Source: Cacajao melanocephalus
Lineage: Eukaryota; Chordata; Mammalia; Primates; Pitheciidae
Direction: 5' to 3'
Assembly: GCA_963573385.1 (NCBI GenBank)
Contig: CAUYLG010033190.1
Coordinates: 1-64,000 of the forward strand
DNA length: 64,000 nt
Below the pieces are notes generated by a model. It was not told the DNA's origin and searched no databases. It saw only the letters and a program-made list of their open reading frames with translations. Made by a program: the position numbers and the translations under genes. Positions 40,685-52,786 of this stretch are shown piece after piece. Position 1 is the first letter of the stretch. Each line of letters opens with the position of its first letter.

Positions 40685-40940
40685 TTGGGTAGATTGTGTA
40701 GCTAGATTGCCCGAGTTCAGCTCTTGAATCCACTACTTACTAGTCTTGTGACCTTGAGCAACTTATTTAGTTTCTCTATGTCTCAGTTTCTTCATATGTA
40801 AAACTAGATTAAATAACCTCAGACAGAAGTTCTCATAAGTTCGTGAATGTGGATTAAAGGAGGCAACATTTATAAAGGGCTTAGAACAGCCCCATTTAAG
40901 CACATAGTAAATATGTGGTGTTTGGTAAATAAATGTGTGT
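40685..40940 (+). mobile_element. MIR, plus strand, near full length
   Basis: ccactacttactagtcttgt, gaccttgagcaacttattta, tatgtctcagtttcttcata, gggcttagaacagccccatt, taagcacatagtaaatatgt follow MIR from core to tail. Confidence 0.85.
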
Positions 40941-41129
40941 GGTGTTCAGATTTATTGTGCTTTGTTCGTGTACTGATTTTTTTTGTCCTTTCTGTATCTT
41001 TTATTGCCCTTTGAGAGAATATTTATATATGCCAACATGCCAAATGCATTTTTCATGTTTCTGTTTTACCACAATTTCGACTTGCGTTTCTGCCACATAC
41101 TGTAGCTTAATAATTTATTATGAGTGCTC

Positions 41130-41380
41130 ACTGCTTTCAGAGTGAAGCACAGCCTCCTTCATCAGGCATCTGATGAGTCCAGCCTGCCCTTCCCAGCTCA
41201 TTCTTGCAGTCATCCAGCTCTAGCCCTTTGTTTTATTCTTCCGTTAATCACTGTCTTTGTTGTTAAAAATATTTAATGGTGATGGCCATCTCTTCCAATG
41301 GCATATAAACTCTCTTGGCATGTGGAGCACTATTGTCTGTGCATATAATAAATGCTCGACATATGCTGGTTGAAGAAGAA
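41130..41380 (+). mobile_element. L2 3' region, plus strand
   Basis: ctcactgctttcagagtgaa, ccagcctgcccttcccagct and the tail tataataaatgctcgacata…ctggttgaagaa. Confidence 0.6.
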
Positions 41381-43344
41381 TCTTCAATATTTGAATTGCA
41401 ATCATTATTTTTATTAATATCCAAACTACATTTTTAAAAGTAATCTCTGAAGTAAAAGGAATCCAAAACCCATCCTGCCATCTGTGATGTCAGCATCAGA
41501 AATGTGCTCCTCCTTACTAGCCTCTCCACTTCTGTCCGTATTGGCTTCATTGGTGAGGGGCTGGATCTGATCACTGCAGTTCCCTACCCTGCATCGTGGT
41601 GACATGCAAATCACTATTGCAGATGCTTTCTGTGTGATACATTCTTGAAGGTTGCTAATTTTATCTTGGTTTCTTGCTTCTTTAAATTATCTCCCATGTT
41701 CTTTGATTTGCTTTGTGTTGCTTCTTTCTGTGGTCTTCCTGGGTTTACTCAAGTGCGTATCACATATGTGTAACAAAGGAAAAATAATGTTAAAAGAAAA
41801 AACACCAGTTAATATAAGAAGCAAAACTTAGTTTTTATGTTTCTATCATAATGACATCCAGGTATGATTTAGGTTATTTTTCACTTTAAATGAGCTATTA
41901 ACTTCATGTGAGAAAAAAACTGTAAAAATGTTAACTCTTGTAGAATGATATATACCTATGGTATAGTAAAATTGTACAGCTTCTCAAATTGTTACTATGA
42001 ATTGCTTAATAAATGGCAGTACAAGTGTCAAATTCGTAGTCAGAATCAATAGCTACACTTTGGATTGTATGTACTGTCCCAAATATGTGTTGTGTAAGTT
42101 GTCTTGTATCATGTTGAATGGATATTTTAAAATCAGCAATATGAATCAAATTTATATGTGGTCCTGCAGTGTAATTGAAGGTATTCAGTCTTCTTAGACA
42201 CTGATGCAGTATTGTGTGTTGCTTTCTCAGATTTTTTAGAAGTATTATAGGGGATAGCTGGGAACTGATAGAGCAGAGGTATTAAGTTCCACTTGGATAT
42301 GATATAGAGTAACTCTTTGAATATATCTTTACTTACCATCTTCCAGCATATGTATATATGATTATTTTCTAGAGGGCTGTACCCTTTATTAAGCTGTGAG
42401 AGTCTTGAGGGCAAGGACTGCAATTCATTCATCATTTTGGAGAAAAGTGAATAATTCTGAAGAATTTGGTGGTTCATGAGCTTGCCTGGTATTTGTTACT
42501 CTATAGATTATCATCTAAGTGAGATAACAGATAGTAGATAATTGATAAATTCAATCAGTTACACAATTACCGAGAGGATTCAATTCTTGCCTTGTATTAT
42601 TACTGAACCGGACTGCCCAGTAAACATTATGAATGTTCTCTGGAGAACAGTTAGGTTTGCAGTGAGTTATTTTATTGAGAATGCTACTTGGAATTAAATG
42701 TTTGTTTATATCACTATCTTGATATAATTTAAACGTGCTGAAGTATCTTCATTCAGATAACTTGTTACTCCTTAAAAAAAGGCTGCTTGAGTATTGTTTC
42801 TCTCCCATTTGGCAGACACCAGATGCAGTGATTAAGAAAGGTCATTATGCTACTTAGTCATGGAGAGCTTTTAATGACTGTTACCTGAACATCTGCTAGT
42901 TTCATGATGGCAGTTACCAGAAACATCTAACCAAATATACATGCTGTGCTTTGAAAATCTGGCTTAGACTAATCTAAATGACTACCTAAGAACATTTGAA
43001 TATTCCTTAAGTTTTATATAATTGTGAGAAAGCCCTTATCTTTCTGTAATGTGAACAATCTGAAATGTCAACAGAATGCTGTTTTGGAATGGCTGTCCTT
43101 GACAATCCCAGCTTCCTGAGGGCTGAATGCTGAGTGGCTGGGAGTCGTCTGTGCAGAATCAATGGAGACAGTGGCGCTCTTGTACTTCTGATTATCATGG
43201 GAAGCCTTGCTTTGGATATGTGGGACTGGAGTTGAGCTGAAAAGGAGGAAAAACTTTACCTAGACTCTACTGGGAACAAGTGGAAAAGCAGAGAACGGGT
43301 ATATTACTTACAGGGTTTTTTCTTTTTGAAAACAGCACTAAGTA
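41381..43344. other. Repeat-poor intron sequence
   Basis: About 2 kb with no recognised transposon or gene. Minus ORFs at 41426-41614 and 42133-42477 have no family signature and no splice context. Confidence 0.5.
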
Positions 43345-44150
43345 CTCTTTAGGAAAACTTATTTTGAAATAATTATAGATTCATAGGAAGTTGCAAAACA
43401 GTACAGAGAGATCCCATGTACTTTTTACTCAGTTTCCTCCATTTTTACATAACTTTAGTTAAATATCAAAACCAGGATAGTGACATTGGTACAATCCATA
43501 GACTTTGATCAAATTTCATTAGTTTTACATGCACGTGTGTGGTGTGTATGTGAAGTGTGTGTGTATGGTGGGTCCTTGGCAATTTTATCATGTATATATT
43601 TGTGTAACCATCATCAGAACCAAGGTTACAGAACAGTTTCATCACCATAGGTTTCCCGAAGGCTATGCCCTTTCTATCGTACTCTTCCTCACATTCCCTG
43701 CCCTTCCCTTAATCCCTTGTAACCACTTTGTTCTCCATCCCTATAATTTCATCATCTTGAGAATGCTGAATAAATGGAATCATAGATAATATTATCTTTG
43801 AGGATTTTTTTAACTTAGTATCCATAAAATTGTTTCATATGTCAATGGTTTGCCTCTTTCTTATTGATGAGTAGTATTCCGTAGTATACATGTACCAGAG
43901 TTGGTTTAACCATTTACACATTGAAAGATATTTGGATTGTTTCAAGTTTTTTATTTTTATTTATTTATTTTTAATTTTTTTACTGTTATAAAGCTACTAT
44001 GAACATTGAGATTTTTATGTAGACATAAATAGAAATTTTTATTTCTCTGGGATAGATACCCAGGAATGTGATGAGTAGATTGCATGGTAAGTAGATGTCT
44101 ACTTTTTCAGGAAACTACCAAAAGGCCAATACTATTACTCTTCCAAAACT
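43345..44150 (-). mobile_element. L1M 3' end, minus strand
   Basis: Reverse-complement L1M tail in order: gaaataattatagattcata, ggaagttgcaaaacagtaca, agtattccgtagtatacatg, ttataaagctactatgaaca, tttctctgggatagataccc. A T/A-rich run at 43950-43981 interrupts it. The + ORF at 43529-43789 is a shadow. Confidence 0.78.
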
Positions 44151-44339
44151 TATTTACTAATGCCTAATAAAACTAGAATACTGAGAAATAGTCAATTCAC
44201 ATATAATTGTGCTGTGTAGAATTCCATGTTTATAGATCAAGAGACAAGTGAAAATTTGGCAGATAAGATAGACAAGTTACAGAAATACAAATGGCTAATA
44301 ACATATGAATGTTGAGTGTCATGAATAATCAGAGGACTG

Positions 44340-44660
44340 CAGTGTTAGAATTACATTTAGTTGCAAGTAATTTAAAGCTTGGCTAAGTGGCTGAAACAGT
44401 CCGTGCTAGTTAGAGCAGTCACAGTGGCTGAGCATGTGTTGAGTGACCCAGCTCTTTTCAGTTTTCTCCTCAGCCACACTTAATCCTTGTCCTCAGAGGT
44501 GTATGATGGCTGCTGCATCTTCATCCTTAGTTCCAAGAGCCAAGCTAGAAGAAAAAGTAAGAGAGGAAATCTGAAATGGGTGTCACCTGTATAAGGAAAG
44601 CAAAAGCTTTTCCTTAAGCCATCAGCTAGAACTGTGTGACATGGCTGCTGCTAGCTGCAG
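44340..44660. mobile_element. Possible unidentified ancient repeat
   Basis: The text ttgcaagtaatttaaagctt…tggctgctgcatctt…gagccaagctag resembles a common LTR-like mammalian repeat. I cannot name it with confidence. Confidence 0.25.
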
Positions 44661-44839
44661 GGGGTCCTGGGGATGCAAATATATGTATATTTTTACTTAG
44701 AACATTCTTGTTGGAAAGATCTGGAATTCTCTTAGTAAGGAAGATGTGAGAATACTGGATAGGAACTTGCACTGTTTGAGAATGCATATATACACAATAA
44801 TATAATACTGTTTCAAGACTGGCTAAAATTAATAAATGG

Positions 44840-45490
44840 GACCAGTGTTCAATGTGATGAAAAAGGTACTCATACATTATTGGTAAGAGAACAAATTGGT
44901 ATTCTTTATCAAAATTAAAAGTTGTGTTTCATCTGGCCTGGTAATTCTAGCCTGCGAGTCAGTATTCCATAGAAATACTATTTCTGCATCTGTGCAGAAG
45001 ATAAACAACATGCATAGAGACCGTCACTGTAGCACTGTTTACAGTACCCAAACCAGTAGAAATTATCTCTCAGTAGAAGAAAGGTTAGTACATTATGGTA
45101 AATCCATATAGTGGAGTATAAGACAGCTAGTCCTTAAAAAGAATAAGCTTGATTTATCTGAACAGACCTGGAAAAATGTCAATGAAATATTTTTGAGGAG
45201 AAAAATATTTGCACTGTGCACAATATGGTTCTGTTGCCTGCCTTCTTATACATATGCATGCATTCGTGTATGTTCTTGTGCGTGTATGCACATGTGTATG
45301 TGCAGGGTATGATTATATCTGTTTTGGAATGTACAGAGGAGAAAGATTTGATGGAAACACACCAAAATAGTTAACACTGGAGAGTTCATTTGGGAAGGGG
45401 TGTAGCGGAAGAGAATTTACTTTTATTTATGCATTTCTGTATTGCTTGAATTTTTATGAACATATATTAAGTGTTCAATTAGGAAATGAA
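44840..45490 (+). mobile_element. L1M (L1ME/L1MC-like) 3' end, plus strand
   Basis: cctggtaattctagcctgcg, tgtagcactgtttacagtac, acattatggtaaatccatat, acctggaaaaatgtcaatga and a long 3'UTR ending tgaatttttatgaacatata follow the sense L1M tail. Confidence 0.72.
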
Positions 45491-46264
45491 GTATTCTACA
45501 ATGTGAGGTTTTTTTTGGATGTTTAAAGCACAAATACCTATTCTGGATGAAACTATTTAAAATTTAATTTTAACATCTTATGACACAGTATACTAAATGT
45601 ATTTTCTTAGCAACTCAGGGCCTGATGAGATATTCAGGGCTGCTTGAGTATGCTCAAAATAGATTTAGATTAACTGCTTTTTAATTCTTCCTCATACATT
45701 TTTTTAAACTTTCTTACTCCTTTAGGTTGGCAGTTACTTCTTGTACACTATTAGTGTGTCTGCTTTTCATAGCTCTTTCCCTAGTTCTAATTTTCTGCTT
45801 CTGTTCTTTTTGGACTTGGGAATGAAGCAACCGTCAACTTGGTTTTAATTGTATCTAAAAACCGTTCTTAATAAAAACAGGATAAATTAGTTCTGAGTAA
45901 AGATTTTGAGAGACTTGTTTATGGATAAAGTAATGAACTTTATTGTTGTTTGAATGTGTGTGTATATGTATATATTTTACTGTTTAGAGACCTTTTTTTC
46001 TTCTTTGTTTACCTCTGAGTCTCAGCTGTGTTTTAGTTATTTGAGTCAGTGAAGTATTGCCAAACCTAAGAATCGTTTAAAAACAGGTAACCCAAAAGTG
46101 TCGCTTCCTCTTTTAGAGAAAGTTATTATGGTACTAAGGAAAGGAGGGTAGCATGTTTTAGGGCAGAGTTATGTAAGAAACAAACCCCCGAGCCTTAAAA
46201 TACTCTGTTCCTTAGTAGTAAGATGGATTCTTGACTTTGCTGACAAGTTGATTATTAACCCTGA
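45491..46264. other. Unique intron sequence, nothing recognised
   Basis: AT-rich with no supportable feature. Confidence 0.5.
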
Positions 46265-46505
46265 GTAATGTGGTGTCTAAAGCATACAAGTTAGACTGGG
46301 ATTTGAATCCTGGTGCTATCTTGTATTTGCTGGGTGATGTTTCTGATCCTTGTTTTTTTTATGTTTAAAAGCTTATTTTGCTTAGTATTAGTGCATGTTT
46401 TATAATTGCCTGGATGGCAATTTCAGAAATTGCTATGAACATTAAGTGGAGATAGTATATGTAATATATCTGGCATAGAGCAAGTATTCAATGACTATTA
46501 TTATA
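46265..46505 (+). mobile_element. MIR, plus strand
   Basis: actgggatttgaatcctggt, tgctgggtgatgtttctgat, and the tail catagagcaagtattcaatg match MIR, with a T-rich break in the middle. Confidence 0.65.
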
Positions 46506-46784
46506 GAAGATAATGGAATATTAGGAATTTGCAATGTATTGTGCTTTTTTGAATAAAATGAGACTTTATTATTTTTGTGGAATTCTTATTCTCAGTATAG
46601 AAAACTTGGACAGCTCAGGACACATAAGGGGAAGATTTTTTTTTAAGTCCTCTGTAATCTCCTTACTCAGGAAAGGCCTCGTTAATATTTTATTGTCAAT
46701 CAGCCCAGTCTTTTTTCCATCCACAAATACTGCTTGCTGTATTGACTCAAACCTAAATCCTTAAAACGGACATATATGGTGTGA

Positions 46785-46870
46785 TGGTATCCTGATTTTG
46801 CCAATAGGGAAAACGAAGCTTAAAGAAGTTAAGGTCAAAGAGCTGACAAGTGGTAGGGCTAGTAGTCATC
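46785..46870 (-). mobile_element. MIR core fragment, minus strand
   Basis: attttgccaatagggaaaac, gaagcttaaagaagttaagg and gagctgacaagtggtagggc are the reverse-complement MIR core. Confidence 0.6.
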
Positions 46871-48019
46871 ATCAGGACTGGTGCACTACTGGAACAAAAT
46901 GGGACCCTCCTTCCCAAGGAGTTGAAGGCAGCCATCTGTCTCCATAATCAGTTCATAACAGTTTATGTTTATGAGATGTTTGATCCAGGTTTAGGTTATA
47001 CTTTGTGATGGTTTAAGAAAGCGAAGTAGGTTTGGGCTTAGTGTATTGTTTTTCCATTTATCACTGTAGTATAATGTTGCTGAGATGAAATACATATCTT
47101 TGGAACTCCATAAATGTTAAATTGCAATAATAAAGGTCAAAATAAGACATACACTATCCCAAAGTGATTATGACTGTCCAAGCTGTACTGTCTTACTAGT
47201 GTGTTTGGATGCCTATATGTAAATTTTGAATGATGAATCAATGAATGGTTTGGAAAATGACCTTAGAGTTGCTGTTTTGTTGTGCTATCTCCTTATTTGT
47301 ATAATATTTTTGAAATTATAATTTTTCTGTTTATATGGCTTCAAGGTGAGAAGTAGAAATTGTTATTTGGGTCAATAAATATTACCTTTAATTTAAATAT
47401 CCAGAAGCATTTACACATTTATTTATAATCTCCAGAACCTCCCCAAGAAGCTAGGTTGTGTATACTGCACATGTAGTATCTGGGTACACACACACCCGTA
47501 CCTGTGTTAGAAACGACTTACCTTTATTCTTCTATTACACTTGGACCTGTAGCTTAGAGAATTTTGCAGTATCTTAGTTCTGATATTTTGAAAATTGTAC
47601 TGTCATGATTATAGAAGTTTGTGTCCAAACTGGACTTAATGGCTTATATTGCTTTTCGATGTTTTGTTTTTCAAAAGTAGGTTAAAAATTGTTAGCTGTT
47701 GATCTAAATATATCTAGGCAATTACCAAATATATACTGATATTAAGCAAAGTAAACTATGGTTAGTTGTAGTCATTATACTTTCATTTGGTCATTGTCAA
47801 AGAACTCCAGGAAAAAAAAAATCCCTGTATTTGTTCTTTGTAGCAGAGGAGGGATGTATCTGTTTGAGTTCTTTAGATACTTATATATAATTTCAGTATG
47901 ATATTACTTTAAATTTGATTAGGATTAAATGGATATAGTTTAACTAAGTTTATGAGGTAAATAGATGTGATAATCTTTAGAGGCATGGGGGTTTTAAGAA
48001 ACCAAGTGTGTTTGAGGAA
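46871..48019. other. Unique intron sequence, nothing recognised
   Basis: AT-rich; no gene or element supported. Confidence 0.5.
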
Positions 48020-48420
48020 GAAGTACAGTGTGGTTGGATTATGAGATCCATGGATGGGGAGTGGTAGGAAATATATTTAGAATTCTGCAACCACAAATAA
48101 GACCAGACCGTGAAGGGTTGTTTTGACACATTGGGATTTATCCTATAGGTATTCAGGTATGGGCATCCAGATTACCATTCAGGGAATATAAGGGTAAAGG
48201 GACATATTAAATAGATGAAGGATTCACCATTTTGGGAATGGATGTAATCGCTCATGAGAGAACTTGTTAAGGACAAGGAGAGAAAAATGAAGGAACCCTT
48301 TTTAGTAAGGGGCCAGACCGTCGGAATATTGCTGTGCAGTGATGATCCTGAGATGTTGGTGTCTTGGGCATTTTGGAGATTAGTGTTTATACTTGTTGCA
48401 CATACTTGTAGGAGTGGAAT
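48020..48420 (-). mobile_element. Possible L2 fragment, minus strand
   Basis: gaccagaccgtgaagggttg, acacattgggatttatccta, attcaccattttgggaatgg are weakly L2-like in reverse complement. ORFs on both strands at 48172-48614 have no family match. Confidence 0.4.
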
Positions 48421-49899
48421 TTTGCTGGGGAGCAAAGGAGCAGGGAAGAAGAGGCCAGGGCTCCAAAGTTGTTTTGGAGCCACCTGTCACTTCTCAAATA
48501 GGGTCTTGCCAACTTTACAGCTACTTTGTACCTGTGCATTTGAATGTGACTGGAGAATTCTCCACAGCCTTCCCACTGATTGTCTTTAAATTCAAGATTG
48601 TGAACCCCAGGTAGGCTTTCAGTGCGGCCTGACAGTCATACTGTATACTTCATTCATTTAGATGACTATTTCGGTTTTCCCTTTTATCTCATACCTTCAG
48701 CATTTCTTCTCCATAACTATTCCCAGCTGGTTATCTTGCTTCTTTGTGGAGAAACTTGAAGCTAATGATTTCATGGACCAGCAGACTAATACTGTCAGAG
48801 CTCCCTGCATCTCGTCAACTGAACCCATGTATTCTACCTGTTCCAGCTACAGATGAGCCCTCCTGTGTAGTTTATCCCATGTGTGCACTGCCCTGTGTGG
48901 TGCCAGTCTTTTTCCTTGTGCACTATAGTCTCTGTCCTCTCATGCACTCGTGAACACTGCTTATTCAGCTCTCTTGTTCTTTCTTGTGTGTCATCAGTGT
49001 TCTTCTCATAATGGATCTTTCCTATCATTATAAAAAATGCTGTTATGTCTCCCATAAAATGTAAAAATACTTAATTGGACCCTACTGCCCTTGTTAGCCA
49101 CTATTTCATTTGTTTTCTCCCCTTTGCAATATTGCTCCTTCAAGGAGTTATCTACACTCATAGCTGATTCCTTCTCTTCCATTTTCCTTTAAATCCACTC
49201 TAGTCAGGTTTCAGCCCCGTGACTCTGATTTAACATTGGAGATAATCCAATTTAAAATTTGCATTTAAAATCGTGTCATCTTTGAACTAGAATATGTTAT
49301 TCACACTGCTTTCTGTGGTAAGTATATTTAGAAAAATACATAGATCCTAACATCCATCTATAGTTGTGGTTTTGTCATAAAAAGGCACTAAAAATCGTAA
49401 CAAATTTTAATTGCTATTTAGTGTTGGGTATTGTACTTGCTTCCTTTGCTGTATTGGGCTCTATTTGTCTCTTTTTATGACTATCCCTTAGTCCTTTCTA
49501 TTACTAAGAAGTTGTCTACTTTTAATTAAGCAGACAGTTTTAAGTTCTCTATTATGTTGAATAAAATTGTGATTGAGTGACTGAGCTGAGTGAACATGAA
49601 AACAATTAGTATGCAAAAATTTAGAGGTTTAGAAAACAAAATATACAGCAAAATTCATCTGATATCTAATTAATATTTATAATTAATAATACATTGTATG
49701 CTTTAGCTTTTAGTAATCTATTAAAAATTCTTTTGAGGATATGGAGGTGTTGTAGACTTCTTCTAAAATCCTCTGTGATCCAAAGTGAAGTAGTCAATGG
49801 GCTTTTTGTCTGTGCATGCAACTGTGCATGTCAGTTGGCTGGTACCCTTGAAATTGAGAGCCAGATTGAGAGACTCAGAATATTGAATGTGATTATTTG
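48421..49899. other. Intron sequence, no firm feature
   Basis: Parts of 48600-49230 (for example ctaccctccctgtg-like pyrimidine-rich text and ccactctagtcaggtttcag) feel like an old LINE relic, but I cannot place them. No credible exon seen. Confidence 0.4.
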
Positions 49900-52000
49900 T
49901 TGTTAAGAGGTCTGTCTCTTGACCTCTCTGTACATTACAATCTCCCATTATGGTGTGAACTTGTCTACTTTTTCTTTTAATTTTGCCAATTTTTGCTTTT
50001 TATGTTTTGAAGCTATGTTACTAGGTCTGTACTTAGGTCTTCCTCATGTGTTGTTTTGTTTCAATAAAATGTTCCATTTTATCTCTTGTAATGATTATTG
50101 CCTAAATCTACTTTGAGATAAGTACGGTGTTATCAGATTTCTTTAGTTTCATGCTTACATGGTATATATCTTTCCCATTCTTTTACTTTCAGATTTGCTG
50201 AGTGCTTATATTTAAGATCTCTCTTCACTGAATAGCATATGTCTTTTTTTTTAAAAATTTAATCTGATTGCCTTTGTCTTTCACTTGGTGTGTTTAGTCT
50301 GTTTACATATGTTATTGTCATGTTTGAATCTAAATCTGACTTTCTATCTTTGTACATGTTTTAAATTCCTTTTCTCCTGTAATTTCTTGTCATCTTCTAA
50401 ATTATTAAAATCGTTTTTATTATGTAGTTTCATACCTGTTACAAATCATTGTTATTCTTTAGTGTTACCATAGATTACATTATTAATCCTTGACTTATTA
50501 GAATATATAACAAATTAGTGCTGATATCTGTTTTCCAGAAAAGTATAAGAACCTCAAGGTAGTTAACTCCATTTATGCCCTGTCTGCCTTTAGGGTTATT
50601 GTTGCTTTATGTTTTAATTGTATATTGATTGTAAACCCCATGTATTTACTCTTTCCATTTCTCTGTATTTCTTTCTTCATGTCTGTTTGTCCATTAGGGC
50701 TCATATTTTTCTGATTGTAGAACCCCTTTTATTATTTTATGGTATGTATTCTCACCATTAAATATCTCAGGTGTTTTCTGGAAATGTCTTTATTTTTGCA
50801 TTCAGTTTTGAAGGAAACTTTCAGAATGTCTTGAAATCCTAAGTTGCTGGTTTTGGCATTTTAAGAGTGTAATCTTACTGTCTTCTGACTTTCATAGTTT
50901 CTGTTTAGAAATTTACAGTTGATCTGCTGCCCATTTGAAGTTTGTCTTTTTCTCAGACTGTTTTTTAAGATTTCTTCTTTGTTTTTAATTTTTGGAAGTT
51001 TTACTCTGATGTGTCCAGGTGTATTTTTCTTATATTCTGCTTGGGGTTTGTTGTACCTCTTGAACTGGAGAGTTCCCTTTCTTGCTTATTAGCTATTCAG
51101 AAACTGCTTCTGTACCATTCAGTTTGTCCTCTATTTCTAGGACTCTAACTGCATTTTGTACATTAGACCATTTCTTTGTGTCTCATATGTCTTCTATGCT
51201 CTTTCATGTGTTTTCCATCTTTCATTCCTCTTCTTTCAGTCTACATATTTTTTTAATGATTTGCCTTCCAGATTATTAATTCTCTCTTCAACTTTGTCTA
51301 ATCTGCTGTTTAAAGCTGTCTGGAGTTTTTCTTATTACTTCAGTGATTGTATTTTTCAGTCATATAATTTTCATATGATCCCAAAAAAGCTGTCTTACCT
51401 TGTGAGTCTGTCTCTCTTTCCTTTTTTCTTGGCACTATTTCTTCATATACCTAGTAATTTTTTATTGAATGTCAGATAGTACGTATGAAAAACTTCTAGA
51501 GGTTTGAATAAGCTTTTAGGTCCTTGCAGGAGGCAAAATAAAAGGCAAAACAACTTAATGCAATCATGTTTGAGCTATCTGAATTTCAGTATTTATAAGG
51601 CCTTACTTATTTCTGGTTCTCCAGTGATCCTAGGGTATAGTCATTCAGGGACCTGAGCTGGAGTCTGGGTGCTTACCAGGTTCCTGCCCCTTTAGTGGAT
51701 CCTGAACTCCAATTTTTATTTTATCAGAATTGCCAGAAGTGCTGTTTAGCTTTTACATTTTTCCTTGCTACTTTCTGCCTGGTTTCTCTCAGTCTTTGGT
51801 GCTTGTGAATGGGCAAATGTTTTGAGGAGTTAAGGGACTCAGATTTTGGGCTGACTTCTCTCTGCTTTCTTTCTCTGTGGGATCTTGGCCCTTCATACTT
51901 TGTGCCCTGAGCTCTAGTTTTGTCTCCCAGCCATGTGAAACTGAAAACTCTTGAATTTTCTTCCTCTGAGCAGTTTCTGTTTAGGGCAGCATTGTTGCTC
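49900..52000 (-). mobile_element. Ancient L1M 5' half (ORF2 start to 5'UTR), minus strand
   Basis: Running left to right it reads backwards through an L1M: ORF2-like text (ttacaatctcccattatggt, ctttgtctttcacttggtgt, agtctgtttacatatgttat), then the ORF1/5' region (ggtgtatttttcttatattc, gcttggggtttgttgtacct). All frames are broken; overlapping + ORFs are antisense shadows. The 5' end is uncertain. Confidence 0.65.
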
Positions 52001-52786
52001 TTTTTTCCATGTGTACTCTGCTCTCTTGTACCTGCCTTGATGACTGGAGATCCAGCAACTGTCTTTACCTAATGAGGTGACTTTAAGAGTAGAGGCCTTA
52101 AAGAGGATAGAGGAGAAGAAAGATGGAAGGAGCCTGGATTTTTGTAGACTCTAGAGTCCCTGTATTAGATCTGCATGACTTATATCTAAATTTCTTAGAC
52201 ATCAGGAGAGACATCAACATCTTGTCTTGTTTTAATCTTGCTATATTTTTTGTGTTATACTGAGACAAATGTAATACTCATGAATGGAGTGAGGGTTCAG
52301 TCAATGGATGTAAGTGTATATTCCTGTAATATATTAAGAAACATTGATTTTCAGCCTTTGATTTGTGGCATACCTAACAGGTAACATTCACCTGAGTGAA
52401 TAGTCTCATGAGTGAGTTATATATGATTTCTGGTATACTTGCTGAAATGTCATCCATACAAGGAAACATGGAAGTTGAAGTTAGTGAGAGAAGTATTATT
52501 TAAGAGAAAGATTTGAATTTAAGTGTTTATTTTTTTAATTTTTAATATATATATATATTTTATTGCATTTTAGGTTTTGGGGTACATGTGAAGAACATGT
52601 AAGATTGTTGCATAGGTACACACATGGCAGTGTGGTTTGCTGCCTTCCTCCCCATCACCTATATCTGGCATTTCTCCCTATTTTATCCCTCTCCAGCTCC
52701 CCACCCTCCGCTGTCCCTTCCCTAGTTCCCCCTAACAGACCCCAGTGTGTGATGCTCCCCTCCCTGTGTCCATGTGTTCTCACTGT

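Noticed and set aside
42133..42477. 114-aa minus ORF
   Set aside because: No conserved motif, no splice or promoter context, typical chance ORF in AT-rich DNA.
48172..48614. Overlapping ORFs on both strands of about 70-111 aa
   Set aside because: Mutually overlapping, over weak L2-like text, without a family match.
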